A DNA stretch of 64,000 bases, taken from positions 21,799 through 85,798 of the forward strand of contig NW_005179105.1 of the NCBI RefSeq assembly GCF_000350225.1, given 5' to 3'. Under the pieces are notes generated by a model. It saw nothing but the letters and a program-made list of their open reading frames with translations, did not search any database and had not been told where the DNA came from. The stretch is from Chondrus crispus. Taxonomy: Eukaryota; Rhodophyta; Florideophyceae; Gigartinales; Gigartinaceae. Made by a program: the position numbers and the translations under genes. Each line of letters starts with the position of its first letter. Within the stretch, counting starts at the first letter, position 1. Below, in pieces: positions 53,606-63,628 of this stretch.

Positions 53606-55244
53606 ATTGAGAAGATGAGGTGTATGACTTCTTGCTGTCTTGTTAGATTCTTATCTTAAAGATATGTAAGGGTTGACAACTCAGACATATCCAAATGTTT
53701 ATTACAAATAGAATTTTTCTTAAAGTGCTCTAAAAAGTCTTAGGAAGCTACTGTAGTTGTTGCTAGAAACATGTATTACAAAAGAGGGAAATAGAGCATT
53801 CTCGTCAGGCACATACACCCTATCTAAACTTTTAGCTGCCCTTGTTAGTTCTGTTTGCACCATTCTCGCCCAAAACATGCAAATCTTTACGGATATGATT
53901 GCCGTGGAGTAGATATACTTCTTCAAATCAAGAAACGCAAACGTTCAGATCCAAGGTGTGGTGAGCCAATACTACTACGTTGGATTATAAAACTTGAACT
54001 CTCTCTTGAAATATCGTTTTAAAGGTTATGCATCGCTTTGTAGAATAGTGAGGTACAAAAAGTCTCCAAGCCATTACAAATTTCAGTAGGGTTAAAAAAG
54101 TACCTTTTTCTGCATTGAAAAACTTAGGATGTGTACTTTCTGAACCGTACTACCGCATACTACCCAAAATACCGAGCATTGACGAATTAAACCAAAGTGT
54201 GCACCGCTTTCGTGAGCAGAATTTTATCTGGTTCATATGAATCAATGACCTCAAATCTCGTTGCAGTCATTTCAGTCCGAAAACTGTGAATCAGCTTTTT
54301 TCGATGAATAATTCATGCTTCTATGGCTACTGACGATTAAACTTTTCGAAAATTCTGTTTTCATACGAATAAATTTGGATTTGGATCTATTTCGTTTCGT
54401 AACGTGGCTGTGATAGAGATAAAATTGTATCAAGTTCATGGAAGCAATATAATCTTTCAGGTTTTTTAGGTTGCGCTGCTGGGAAATTACAGGCTTTCAT
54501 TCATAAATGGCGAAAATGTGATTTTAATACGAATACAAAAAAGGCCTGGAAGAACTTTAGGTGTTAAATGCACATGAGAATCGCTTTTTATCACCACTGT
54601 TAATGTGACGAAGTTTTATTCGTCATTGCAAATACTGATTTTATAAAAATCCAGAGCAGAATTTCTGGGTTGAGTATGACTCTTTTGTGCCGAAATATGT
54701 CCAAAAGTAGGCATTTGAAAATGCAGTTATGACTATGAAAGTGCAGTTCACAATTAGAATGATTGCGTTTAATTTTCCGGTTGTTCCGGTATGTTATTCT
54801 TTAATAAAAATGAAGCTTTAACTTTGGTTTTGGAGAAACTTTAACCTCGTACTGCGGCAGTTCGCATGAACCTAATTTGTTCTACTGTACTCTTCTTCTG
54901 TAAATTAATACAGTACTTAAATTGGTACTCGGAAGTCTAGAGTACATAATTTGGTACTCGGAAGATCCGAAAGTGATCCCTTTTTACTGCTGCATGGATT
55001 GGCAGAAAATTGGATCAGTTATATCTAGGTTTTTCGCATTTCGTGTCACTACTTTCAAAATACGTTTGACCGATGGTTGTTCTGACGATATCGGTGAGTG
55101 AAGTTTCGGCTCTTCCTGGAGGCTCTGGAGCTCTACGTGACCTGACACGTGACCATGTAAGGATCGGCATCACGCGGTTCGCAAATGATTCGGCAGTACA
55201 CAACGTTTACTAGAAAAAATGGCACACATAACATTTTCGCACTA
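53606..55244. other. AT-rich gene-free stretch
   Basis: About 1.6 kb, clearly richer in A+T than its surroundings, with no ORF over about 70 codons and no repeat that I can see. It directly flanks the LTR start and the pogo TIR, so it is the ancestral target DNA of both. Confidence 0.5.
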
Positions 55245-55262
55245 CAGAGTAAAGTCTCGATA
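55245..55262 (+). repeat. Left terminal inverted repeat of the pogo-like element
   Basis: CAGAGTAAAGTCTCGATA, preceded by TA (55243-55244), the usual Tc1/mariner target. Its inverted partner is at 62356-62373. Confidence 0.9.
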
Positions 55263-55502
55263 TCGTAAACCGAAATGTGGCGCTTCCGAGCAGCCCATTG
55301 AGTTCGCCTTACCGAGGCAGTTCACGGCGGCGGAACTGCTCGTGTACACGTGTACCCGTTTTACGGGTACAGTAAGGAACACATCGTCACTTTCCTTGAC
55401 TTTGTCCATCGACGGGCAAAGTCGACGGGCGCCATTCCATATCTGGACCACTTCACATTGTGATTCAGCCTTCCTTTTCTTTTAATTCTGCCACATCTAT
55501 CA

Positions 55503-56510
55503 TGGAGAACATCCATGGAGCTGTGCTTCGGGCGACATCCGTTGCGCTAGATGCAGCCCAGCAAACACACACTGCTGCGCAAGCAGTGATGCTGCAACCG
55601 ACACATACCTCTAAGAAACGGAAGCCGGTGGCCCTCTCTGATAAGCAAACTGCTCTGAGGATGCTAGGCTTTCATAGCATCAGCACTCGCGAAGCTCCAT
55701 TAATGAATGAAGAGACTCAAAAGCCATTGACACAGAAAGACATTGCGGCCAAATTTGGGGTTATGAAAAGCTCAGTCACAGGGTGGGTGAGGCAGGCACA
55801 TAAAATCTTTGGTGATGAATGTATGAACCCAGTCATGTGCAAAAAAACGAATAACGACAGGATCACACCCGGAGCTTGAGAAGACGTTGACAGTTTATAT
55901 TAATGACGAAACTCAGTATTTGCGAAACGAATCACCCCTTGGAGAGAGTATTGTTCGAGAAAAAGCATTGCGCATACGGGACACGAGGGTTGCACGGCTT
56001 ACCGGACGAGCCGCATTGATAAACGATGTCGAAAAGAAAGATAAACGTTTTTCCATGCAAGACACTTGCAAAACGTTCGTGGAAGCCACGGCTGGTGCAC
56101 TCGCTACGTTTCCCGCCATGGATTTACAAGCCGCAAGGGAGCCGGAAACGCTATGCATTTTAATCCTGAACTTGTGTCAGAGGCCAGTCATAATATGAAA
56201 AAGAAAGCCGCTCACTACCCCCTGTCATGAATTATGAACACAGATGAGGTTGCTGTTCTGTTCAGATCTCTGCCAAGTCGGTCGATTTCGCAGAATGCGA
56301 CTCCCTATGAAAGGATGAATGATCGTCTAACTGCTGTTCTGACGGTCTGCGCGGATGGCTCGAAGGCGCCTTTGACTATTATCGGAAAATCACATCGCCC
56401 AAGAAGCTTTCCCAGCCATTTCAATGGTCCTAGAGATCGTAACGTCTAATACATGTCCCAAACCAACGCGTGGAACACAAAACAAATTTGGAGCAACATT
56501 GTACCCGCGA
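55503..56510 (+). pseudogene. Pogo/Tigger-like transposase, 5' half (frameshifted)
   Basis: ATG 55503 (MENIHGAVL). Helix-turn-helix resembling the psq/CENP-B N-terminal type (LTQKDIAAKFGVMKSSVTGWVRQA, ~55725-55800). A frameshift near 55875, then a region like the second HTH (ARLTGRAALINDVEKKDKRFSMQDTCKTF). After further breaks the DDE_1 start follows (NTDEVAVLFRSLPSRSI, NDRLTAVLTVCADGSKAPLTIIGKSHRPRSF), where D and E of NxDE are kept. The frame fades after QTNAWNTKQIWSNIV near 56510, where a Harbinger-like unit intervenes. Confidence 0.8.
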
Positions 56511-57160
56511 TTTCGGGTTGTTTTTTCATTTTTGCTTTTTGCTTGTTTATTCATGCAGAAACTGAGAAACTTCATGATTCTTCATGAAGAAACGACTTTG
56601 GACAATGGTAGCCACGACTTACACGTTACATCTCCATGATGGAGATGGGCTACAGGGACCCTAGGAAGGCATGGGGGATCTCGATTTGGATGGTTGATCG
56701 CGATTATCGGTGGGTCGCCTAAAGAAGGCCGAAGTGGTGATTTTTTCATTTTGCAGCATTATCTGGCAGTTTTTGCGCGCAATTGCGCGCAAAAACATGA
56801 TTTAATGAAATCGCGGCATTAGAGAGTTTACGAAGCAGCAATTCTACGAAAATTCTCGTTAAAAAACCAGGATTCAAGACAGGTGTCTCAAAGAAACGGG
56901 ATTTGCCCCCGGATGCAGTTTCAGATTTTCGTTCTTTCGCCTCCTTAACGAAATTAAAAATAAGTAGGACTGGGGCACCCCCCACAAGAGCCAATTTGTA
57001 TTCTGTATTTGGCGCGATGTGAACGACTGTCGGCGCTGACATATAGAATTCCGCCTTCCTCCTCCCGCACCTTCACTACCTTCCCACATTCACTTACGGC
57101 CCCCCACACACCCCCACATCCCTCCCCAACCCTCAACCCTGACAAAAAACCCACTAGACC
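56511..57160. other. Left flank of the Harbinger-like insertion
   Basis: No gene. Includes a 28-bp palindrome at 56769-56796 and a C/T-rich leader before the Myb-like ATG. Its junction with pogo sequence was not resolved, and no terminal repeat matching the right side (61000-61060) was found. Confidence 0.4.
56769..56796. repeat. 28-bp perfect palindrome
   Basis: GTTTTTGCGCGCAA followed by TTGCGCGCAAAAAC. It could be a subterminal transposase site or a cruciform. Confidence 0.95.
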
Positions 57161-58168
57161 ATGGCATCACTGCTTCCGTCACCCCAGCCTCTAGTGCCTG
57201 CTCCTCCCTCAACGACAGCCGGTATCCCTTCCCCCTCCCCCGCATCAAATGGGGACTCAAACACCCCTTCCGCTGCCCCTCCCATCCTGCCAAACCCTTC
57301 TGGGACCTGCCTCAGTCCACCATCAAAGCCTCTGCAACCCTCCCAAGTACAACCACGCGCTCGGCGTTTTAGATTCACCGAAGCGGCAGACGTGCACCTC
57401 TTGAAGGCTGTTTCTTGCGCGGGAGCGCATACTGCTCCTTGGGGCCGTAAAGGTGCCCTCTTTGAAGAGGCTCATGCAACCTTTCTACAAACGGCCCCAA
57501 GGTCTGTTGTTGGTGGGAAGGAGCCCCCATCCCAGAAGAGCCTTGAGGAAAGGTTCAAGGCAGTTGTAGTCAAGCGGCGGAAAGAGGTGAAGCGCACGGC
57601 GGGAGCATCGGGGATCGTGGAAGTTTATGGGGAACGGGAGACCGTTTTGGACGATCTCATACTAGAGATCGATGAACACATGGAGCAAGAGAACGCGGAT
57701 AAAGAGGATCGACTGGAGAAGGAAAAGAGGCTGACCGCTGCAGGAGTTGAGCTTCGGAGCAGGGCTCTCAGTCGCGGGCAGGGACAGCGTAGCAGGATTG
57801 AGGGGGTGGATATAGATGACGACGGTGTCTCCCGTGCCACAAGCCCGTCTACGACGGGATCAAAGACCAGACGTCGAATTCATTATGAATCCGATGATGA
57901 GGCGTCTGAAGCATTGGTCCGTGATATGGCTGTTCGTCAACAGCAAGAAAATCGGCGGCTAAAGCTTGATGAACAACGCTACGAGCTGGAAAAAAAGCGT
58001 GTAGAAGATGAAGATAGGCGCTTTGACGCAACGCAGATTTCGAAGCGTAGGAAACTATCCCTTGACGAGAAAAAGGCGGCTGTGGAAATCGAGGAGCGAA
58101 AGCAAGCGATGGTGGAGAGGGCGAAGATGATTGATGTATTGGCAGCCCTTGCCAAGAAGCTTGCGTAA
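57161..58168 (+). CDS. Myb/SANT-like DNA-binding protein (Harbinger companion type)
   Basis: 335 codons, ATG 57161. Pro/Ser-rich N terminus, then a trihelix/Myb-like domain at about 65-150 (RRFRFTEAADVHLLKAVSCAGAHTAPWGRKGALFEEA...SQKSLEERFKAVVVKRRKEVKR). Long charged coiled coil at about 235-330 (VRQQQENRRLKLDEQRYELEKKR...EIEERKQAMVERAKMID). PIF/Harbinger transposons usually encode such a Myb-like partner that brings the transposase to the TIRs. The intact transposase lies 1.5 kb away in convergent orientation. Confidence 0.75.
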   Translation: MASLLPSPQPLVPAPPSTTAGIPSPSPASNGDSNTPSAAPPILPNPSGTCLSPPSKPLQPSQVQPRARRFRFTEAADVHLLKAVSCAGAHTAPWGRKGALFEEAHATFLQTAPRSVVGGKEPPSQKSLEERFKAVVVKRRKEVKRTAGASGIVEVYGERETVLDDLILEIDEHMEQENADKEDRLEKEKRLTAAGVELRSRALSRGQGQRSRIEGVDIDDDGVSRATSPSTTGSKTRRRIHYESDDEASEALVRDMAVRQQQENRRLKLDEQRYELEKKRVEDEDRRFDATQISKRRKLSLDEKKAAVEIEERKQAMVERAKMIDVLAALAKKLA

Positions 58169-58169
58169 T

Positions 58170-59485
58170 TCGCTGTCGGGCCTCTGGCAACAGAGGTTGC
58201 TTTGTTTCCCCTTTCATAGGCTGGCTTTTGTTACCAGCGTTTTTCACACCATTCGCGCCCGCGATAGATTTAGCTTCCCAACTGTCATCCTTCATCCGCA
58301 CTTTCTTCAACGCGTGCACTTGTGCTGCCAGCTTGTCTACCCTCCTACCTAAAACGGCGACTTCACCAGCGCCCGTAATCCCCAGTGCCTCGGGCTCACT
58401 GCCATAAACATAGAGCACATCCTCGATCAGCCCCCAGACAAAGTGCGCCACGGACTCGATCAATTCAGATCACATCGCCCTCCTCTGGCTCGCGACAACA
58501 ACGGTAGTGTACCCAAGCAGCCTGATCCTGGCCAACGCGTACGCAAAGTCAGCATCGCCGGTCATGAGCACGACACCAAACGGCGTGTCCTGCTCGCAGG
58601 CGAGCAGACACAGCTCTGCGATCAGGGCCTTGTCCGCGGCGTCCTTCCTTCCGCGCGTTTCCACGCGCATCAAGGACACGCAGTTCGCCTGCAGCTGGTT
58701 GCGGAGCGTCCCCCGCAAGTGGATGATATTGCCGACGGACACGATGCGCAGCACGAGCGACTGCGGCGACAGCTGCGACACGCAGCGGCGCAGCGCGTGC
58801 ACCACCCGTCTCCCCCGTGACGCCGTGCGGCACCGGCACGTTCTCGATGTCCCAGTACATCGTCCAGCCCACCAGCAACGGGCGGCGCGTGCAGGGCAGC
58901 GACGCAGAGAGTGCGGATGTGAGCGGTGACGGTTCGGGCGCCTTATCAGCCGGCTTGGACGTGGCCTTGCGCGGCTTCTGTGGGGACGTAGGGTTGGGCG
59001 GCTGGGAAGTGGGCTTGCAAGGCTTCTGTGGGGGGGGTTGGGTCTGGCGGTTTGGAAGTGGCCTTGCGCGGCTTCCATGTGGGCGCAGGGTCTGGCGGGT
59101 CGGGCGCGGATTTGCCCGACTTGCGCTGGGTCCCAGGGCGGGGCACGGGGTAGCGCGCGCTCGCCAAGAGCGCAGACAGCGTGTGTGGCGTGTCTGGGGG
59201 TGGCGATGACGGCGGGGGTGGGCGAAGCGCGCGGGCGACGAGTGTGGCCCCTGCGGCAGCGAGTACGGCGGCCGTGGTGGCTGTCGCTGCGGCAGCGAGT
59301 ACGACGGCCGCGGTGGCGGCCGCGACGGCTGCGGCGGTCGGCGCGTACCGAGAGGGCGTGGGCATGGGGGGCGGTGCCCGCGCGACGCCGGCCACGGGCT
59401 GAGCAGGACGTGGAAGGTGCGTGCCGGCGGCGGAGGCGTGCAAACGGCCGGTTTTTGGCTTTCCTTGCTGGGGGCCTCTCGACAA
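58170..59485 (-). pseudogene. NYN-domain (limkain/MARF1-type) putative RNase, frameshifted
   Basis: Minus strand, GC-rich. From ATG 59485 (MSRGPQQGKP), an Ala/Val-rich hydrophobic stretch (~45-80, possible membrane anchor) and two or three Pro-Lys repeats (KPRKATSKPPD). A frameshift at the run of eight C (59031-59038) leads into LLVGWTMYWDIENVPVPHGVTG; another at the G run near 58818 leads into RIVSVGNIIHLRGTLRNQLQANCVSLMRVETRGRKDAADKALIAELCLLACEQ..GVVLMTGDADFAYAL.RIRLLGYTTVVVAS. The Asp residues of DIEN, RKDAADKAL and TGDADFAY are those expected in NYN/PIN-like RNases. A TGA at 58470-58472 precedes SELIESVAHFVWGLIEDVLYVYG in the same frame. Both shifts lie in homopolymers, so sequencing error is possible. 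Confidence 0.75.
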
Positions 59486-59654
59486 CCCAAGGCCATTGCG
59501 ACTTGCGGCTTGGCTGTTGTGCGCCGGGCAAAGGTTGCTTCACTGGTGACTGGAGGCGGTACGGCACGGGTTGTACTCGCCCCCGGTAAACTGGCGCGGG
59601 CAAGCTGTGCTTTGCCAGTGAGAGGCGAAGTGCCGCTTGCCCGCGCAGCGAAAT

Positions 59655-60929
59655 TTACTCTGCATTTACATACTCGGATAGCGTGGGCGGGGGACAATTA
59701 AAGTGTGCCTGCACCTGTCCGCCGGCTTCCAAACATGTCTTAAAGTTAAGAAGCAAGGCTGACGCCGTGTAAATGAGCCCAATGGGCGCCTGTCGCACTT
59801 TCAGTGCGCGGGCGAAATCGTTTAGCGACCACAGTTGTTTTAGATCCTTATAGTTCCACTCAACCGAAACATGAACTGCACTCATACGTGTGTTGTATAA
59901 TTCCTCTTCAACTGTAGCACCTGCGCTGGGAAATGCCACCTGCATCCATGGACGCAGCATGTAGGCAGCATCTCCATACAAATAGAACTGCCTCTCGTTG
60001 ATAAGGAGACAATTGTCAAGACTTTCTTCAATTCCACTTTCCCTTAGTAGGGTAACATCATGGCGACGTCCGACCTCCGGCCCATACAACGAAAATATCA
60101 GACCATCTGGCGTAGTGATAGTCTGATAGATAAGGCAATGCATCCTCTTGTGTCCTGAGTAACAACTCCTTTGATGGCTGCCATGTCCCCCTGGTCTTGT
60201 CATTTTTATTTTTGTACAGTCTATAAAACCAACACAACCATCAAGAGGCGCGCCAGTCATCTTCACGCTGTCCGCATAGAGCTCTGCCCTTGCGTTTAGA
60301 AGACCTTCCCGTAGATCCGTTACTAGATAACCCTTTGCCTGCACGAAACACTCAACCACCTCCCAAAATACTTCACTTAGGACGGATGCATGCATGCCGA
60401 AGAGATGTTCGACATCTTTCCACCTACACGGGGAAGCAAGCTTACGCAACACAATGCAGCACGCTGTCAAAGGGGCGCACCGAAATCCATTGCGTTGCGT
60501 CTTCCCCGTATCCCATCCCATGATTGCAGATATCTTGGCGATATCCTTGACCTGAAATCGGAAATCGCGCAGAGCCCACTCATCTGAATAGACGTTTATA
60601 TTAAAAGTGTTGTTAGATATACCGATCGACCGAATATGAATCTTATGGATATCTCTGCGGGTTCGTTGAGCTCTCGCGAGACCTCGGAGGGTATACCATG
60701 ACGGGGCCTTCATCGCATGTAGGATCAAGGCACGTCGGCGCTGCGATCGGTATCGCGCAACCGTCTTGCCGATTGTAAATCGGTTTGCCTCATGTTGGCG
60801 TTGCAATTGGGGATGAGGACTGAGCACGAGGGGTTTGTCTGGGAAATACGTCATGCATTGAGTGTGTGGGGTCGTAGCACCGTCGCTCTCGTACTCGTAC
60901 AGTAACGGAGGCTCCCGACTAGTTCTCAT
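59655..60929 (-). CDS. PIF/Harbinger transposase (DDE_Tnp_4)
   Basis: 424 codons, ATG 60929 (MRTSREPPLL), intact. N-terminal basic segment, then helical region (RCAPLTACCIVLRKLASPCRWKDVEHLFGMHASVLSEVFWEVVE). Catalytic triad positions visible: D in GFIDCTKIKMTRP, D in GPEVGRRHDVTLLRESGI, followed by YLYGDAAYMLRPWMQVAF, and E in AVHVSVEWNYKDLKQLW. Length and order fit the family (350-450). With the Myb-like gene this would be the two-gene core of a Harbinger transposon inserted in a pogo element. No disabling change was seen. Confidence 0.88.
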   Translation of the reverse strand: MRTSREPPLLYEYESDGATTPHTQCMTYFPDKPLVLSPHPQLQRQHEANRFTIGKTVARYRSQRRRALILHAMKAPSWYTLRGLARAQRTRRDIHKIHIRSIGISNNTFNINVYSDEWALRDFRFQVKDIAKISAIMGWDTGKTQRNGFRCAPLTACCIVLRKLASPCRWKDVEHLFGMHASVLSEVFWEVVECFVQAKGYLVTDLREGLLNARAELYADSVKMTGAPLDGCVGFIDCTKIKMTRPGGHGSHQRSCYSGHKRMHCLIYQTITTPDGLIFSLYGPEVGRRHDVTLLRESGIEESLDNCLLINERQFYLYGDAAYMLRPWMQVAFPSAGATVEEELYNTRMSAVHVSVEWNYKDLKQLWSLNDFARALKVRQAPIGLIYTASALLLNFKTCLEAGGQVQAHFNCPPPTLSEYVNAE

Positions 60930-61063
60930 ATTTATATCACAATTACAGGTTCGTACTTAAATGTTGTGAACAATACTCTGCCAAATGCGGACTAATTTTC
61001 CCATAGATTTGTAACTAGATTTTGTCTCAGAATTGTGCTGCGTAAACTCTCTATCGTACAGGG
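60930..61063. other. Right flank of the Harbinger-like insertion
   Basis: Holds the transposase promoter on minus and the unresolved junction to pogo sequence before FDKFARFHGKH. Confidence 0.35.
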
Positions 61064-62139
61064 GTTTGACAAGTTTGCCCGGTTTCACGGCAAACATTCA
61101 TCGACATCGTCGAACAACTGCTCCGCCCACAACGTAGGCTACAGTGGATTTGCCAATTTTAATTGTTGTTTTCTACCTCCTAACCTAACCTCCCACTTGC
61201 AGCCCGTAGATGCCGCAGTAGGTCGTTCATTCAAGTGTCATTTTCGTCGGCTTGTGGTGCGACATATATTGGACTCGATTGAGGAGCAACTCTTGAAAGA
61301 GCGGTCTGCACGACAAACGTTTAATGTTCTCAAGGCTTGTACTGTGTATGATGATGTTTTGTTGATGGCTAGAGCATGGGATCTTGTTCCTGAGAGTGTC
61401 ATACTGAACTCCTGGATTAAGACCGACATTCTTCCTCCTTTTTTAATAGAAAATATACTCACACGCAAGAACGAGCGAAAAGGATACGTCAAAGCGGCAA
61501 TTAGAGCTCCACTCCCATTTACTTCCCGACTCGCACGTGAGCAATGCGAAAAAGAAGCTGAAATGGCACATTGTCGAGGCGAATTGTATGTTTTAGCAAA
61601 ACCTTGCTGTGAGGCTGGCATGCCAGACAACTGCCCTGATGTTTGCTCAACGGTGGAGCAAGAGGATATGACTATGCTAATGGGCGAACTGACAGAGTTA
61701 CATTTGAATGGCGTTGTTGGAAACATTTATATGGAGAGCGTCGATCGCTTGATGGCTGCAGAAGGTAGTCTCCCTGTGGTAGAGTCTATATCAGAAGAGT
61801 CAGTTCTCGGTCAAGCCATTGATCTTGGATTAGGGGATTTTGGGGCATTTACTGGCAATTGAGCAAGATCAATTTAACGGTGATTCAGATGGTGAGGACG
61901 ATCGCTCTACTGTGCCAGCGAAAGACCGGACAGGACGCAAACCGTCGCTTGCTCGGTATCGCGGAGCATTAGAAGCTCTATCTAACGAACTCAGTTGTAT
62001 TATGACGGACGCGAATCTAGTTCAATCGGGGCTGCCGTCGAGCCTCAAGTCACTTCTGTATGAGGAACAAAGCCGCGTAAGGAGGCTTCAGCGTTGGAAT
62101 CTGAGGCAAAGACGTATGGATAGCTTCTGTAGTCGTTGA
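61064..62139 (+). pseudogene. Pogo/Tigger-like transposase, 3' half
   Basis: FDKFARFHGKHSSTSSNNCSAHN...FANFNCCFLPPNLTSHLQPVDAAVGRSFKCHFRRLVV is the end of a DDE_1 domain (usual pattern: DNCSAH, FLPPNTTS, QPLDAGV, FK..YR). Note NNCSAH where DNCSAH is usual, which removes the second catalytic Asp. A long charged tail follows, with a frame break near 61860 and continuation to 62139. It continues the gene begun at 55503. Confidence 0.85.
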
Positions 62140-62355
62140 TGGTTCGTTTCTTGTGCGCATTTCGGCCTCGATAAAGTGAACTCAGGGTTTTTCATGTTTT
62201 TTATGTTCATGGTATCGCGTAGTTCATTCTATAGAGCCTGGTTCACCTTAGAAATACGAAAACGTCGATTCTGGGCCAAAAAGCGGGGGTGGCGCCTCCC
62301 TCATAGTCCTTCGGTTCTCTGTACCGAGACAGTTCATCATATCAGGTACGCAGCT

Positions 62356-62373
62356 TATCGAGACTTTACTCTG
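62356..62373 (-). repeat. Right terminal inverted repeat of the pogo-like element
   Basis: Reads CAGAGTAAAGTCTCGATA on minus, followed on plus by TA (62374-62375). Exact partner of 55245-55262, so the element spans 7.1 kb with the nested unit. Confidence 0.9.
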
Positions 62374-62375
62374 TA

Positions 62376-62977
62376 GACCTCATCATTTTCCGCGGTTCAC
62401 ATCGCTGGTAATGGACTCTGCGCAGATGAAGCGATATGGGCATCCATGACGCATATCGATACGACCCCTGCAGTCTGGGGCTTGTTTGTGCTGATGAAAA
62501 GAACGGAAGACCCACTTCGGTTTTCTTCACGACGGGTCGATCCGGCACTGCTGTGATCAGGGGGATGTGAAACTGGTGGAAAATTCACATGCCCCGAGTT
62601 TTCGGTATGCTGTGAGTTTTGACAAACGCGTTGTTTGAAAATTTTGCGTTCAGAAAATCCGAGCAAACTCGCCGCCAAAACACGCGTTTTCGTGACTTTA
62701 CGGACAACGTTATTCAACAATAGATCATCTGATCAGGAGCTTTCGTATTGCTATGATACTACTGCACACCTCGAGCGTGCTCCTGTCTTTCGACAGTAAG
62801 GAAAATGCCAAAATAAAAGGGGCACGTAAGAAGAATTCTCATAAATAAAATGTGTCAACAGGAAAACATGGGTCAGCCGGAACTGCGACGAAGCTCCGCG
62901 ATTACCGCAAAAACAGTTGATTTCATAGGAGCTGTGCAACGGAGGTCGGTAGGTAAGGAGCCTAGGGCGGCGCTGGG
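62376..62977. other. Unassigned DNA between pogo and the FKBP gene
   Basis: No gene or repeat recognised. The last part is the 3' flank of the FKBP gene. Confidence 0.4.
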
Positions 62978-63628
62978 CTATCTAATCTTTACAACCTGCA
63001 CCTCAAATATCAGAGGCTCCTTTGCATGCGAGGCAAGCGATCTCCTTGCACCGAAGTCTGGAGGAATCGGACCAGGGTCATTCTTCCTTGTTCCGGTCAC
63101 GTAGCCGAGACGTGGAGGAAGAACAAATCGTCGTCTTCCTCCAATTCCCATACCGCGCACTGCGATGTCAAAGCCTTTGACAACTTGGCCCGATCCGGCG
63201 CGATAGCTGTACGTCTCAAAACGATCGAAGCCGTAGCTCGCATCAATAAAATAACCGTTGCTTCGCCTCATGACGTATTTGACACTTACTATGCTTCCGT
63301 CTTCAACTCGGGATGCCCCTCTGCCGCCAGAAATTTCCTGTGCCTTCACTCCATCGCCGAGTTCCACAAAGGGTGGTTGGTTCTCTGTCGATTCGTCGAG
63401 TCCTCGAAGTTCTGGACCTTCTATCCGGGACTGAGCGGGACTCGTCTTGAAGCAAATGGATATCGCCGCCATCGATTGTAGCACCGCGCGTCGTGTAGTC
63501 TTTGCGTCGTAGAGAGCAGTTGCAGAATCCCATTTGGCGAACTGTTCTGACCTAGGTCTCCATGAAAGAAGAAGGCGGGTCGTTCTGGTTAACTGAAAGC
63601 CATTCAAGGATGGCAAGAACAAAAACAT
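62978..63628 (-). CDS. FKBP-type peptidyl-prolyl isomerase, predicted thylakoid lumen
   Basis: 216 codons from ATG 63628 (MFLFLPSLNGF); the frame is open further up to 63730 but has no earlier ATG. The first ~65 residues are Ser/Arg-rich like a plastid transit peptide, followed by KTTRRAVLQSMAAISICFKTSPAQS, a twin-arginine motif, hydrophobic stretch and AxA-like site, as in lumenal proteins imported by Tat. The FKBP fold covers ~115-216: DGSIVSVKYVMRRSNGYFIDAS, AGSGQVVKGFDIAVRGMGIGGRRRFVLPPRLGYV, PLIFEVQVVKIR. The pocket Trp is Phe (VKGFD), common in plastid FKBPs whose isomerase activity is weak. Intact, a normal host gene and the best hint of a photosynthetic organism. Confidence 0.85.
   Translation of the reverse strand: MFLFLPSLNGFQLTRTTRLLLSWRPRSEQFAKWDSATALYDAKTTRRAVLQSMAAISICFKTSPAQSRIEGPELRGLDESTENQPPFVELGDGVKAQEISGGRGASRVEDGSIVSVKYVMRRSNGYFIDASYGFDRFETYSYRAGSGQVVKGFDIAVRGMGIGGRRRFVLPPRLGYVTGTRKNDPGPIPPDFGARRSLASHAKEPLIFEVQVVKIR

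Noticed and set aside
53720..53926. 68-codon ORF in the AT-rich island
   Set aside because: Short, and any likeness to integrase (FWAR-like) is too weak to call.
62397..62720. Short ORFs between pogo and FKBP
   Set aside because: No motif, overlapping in several frames.
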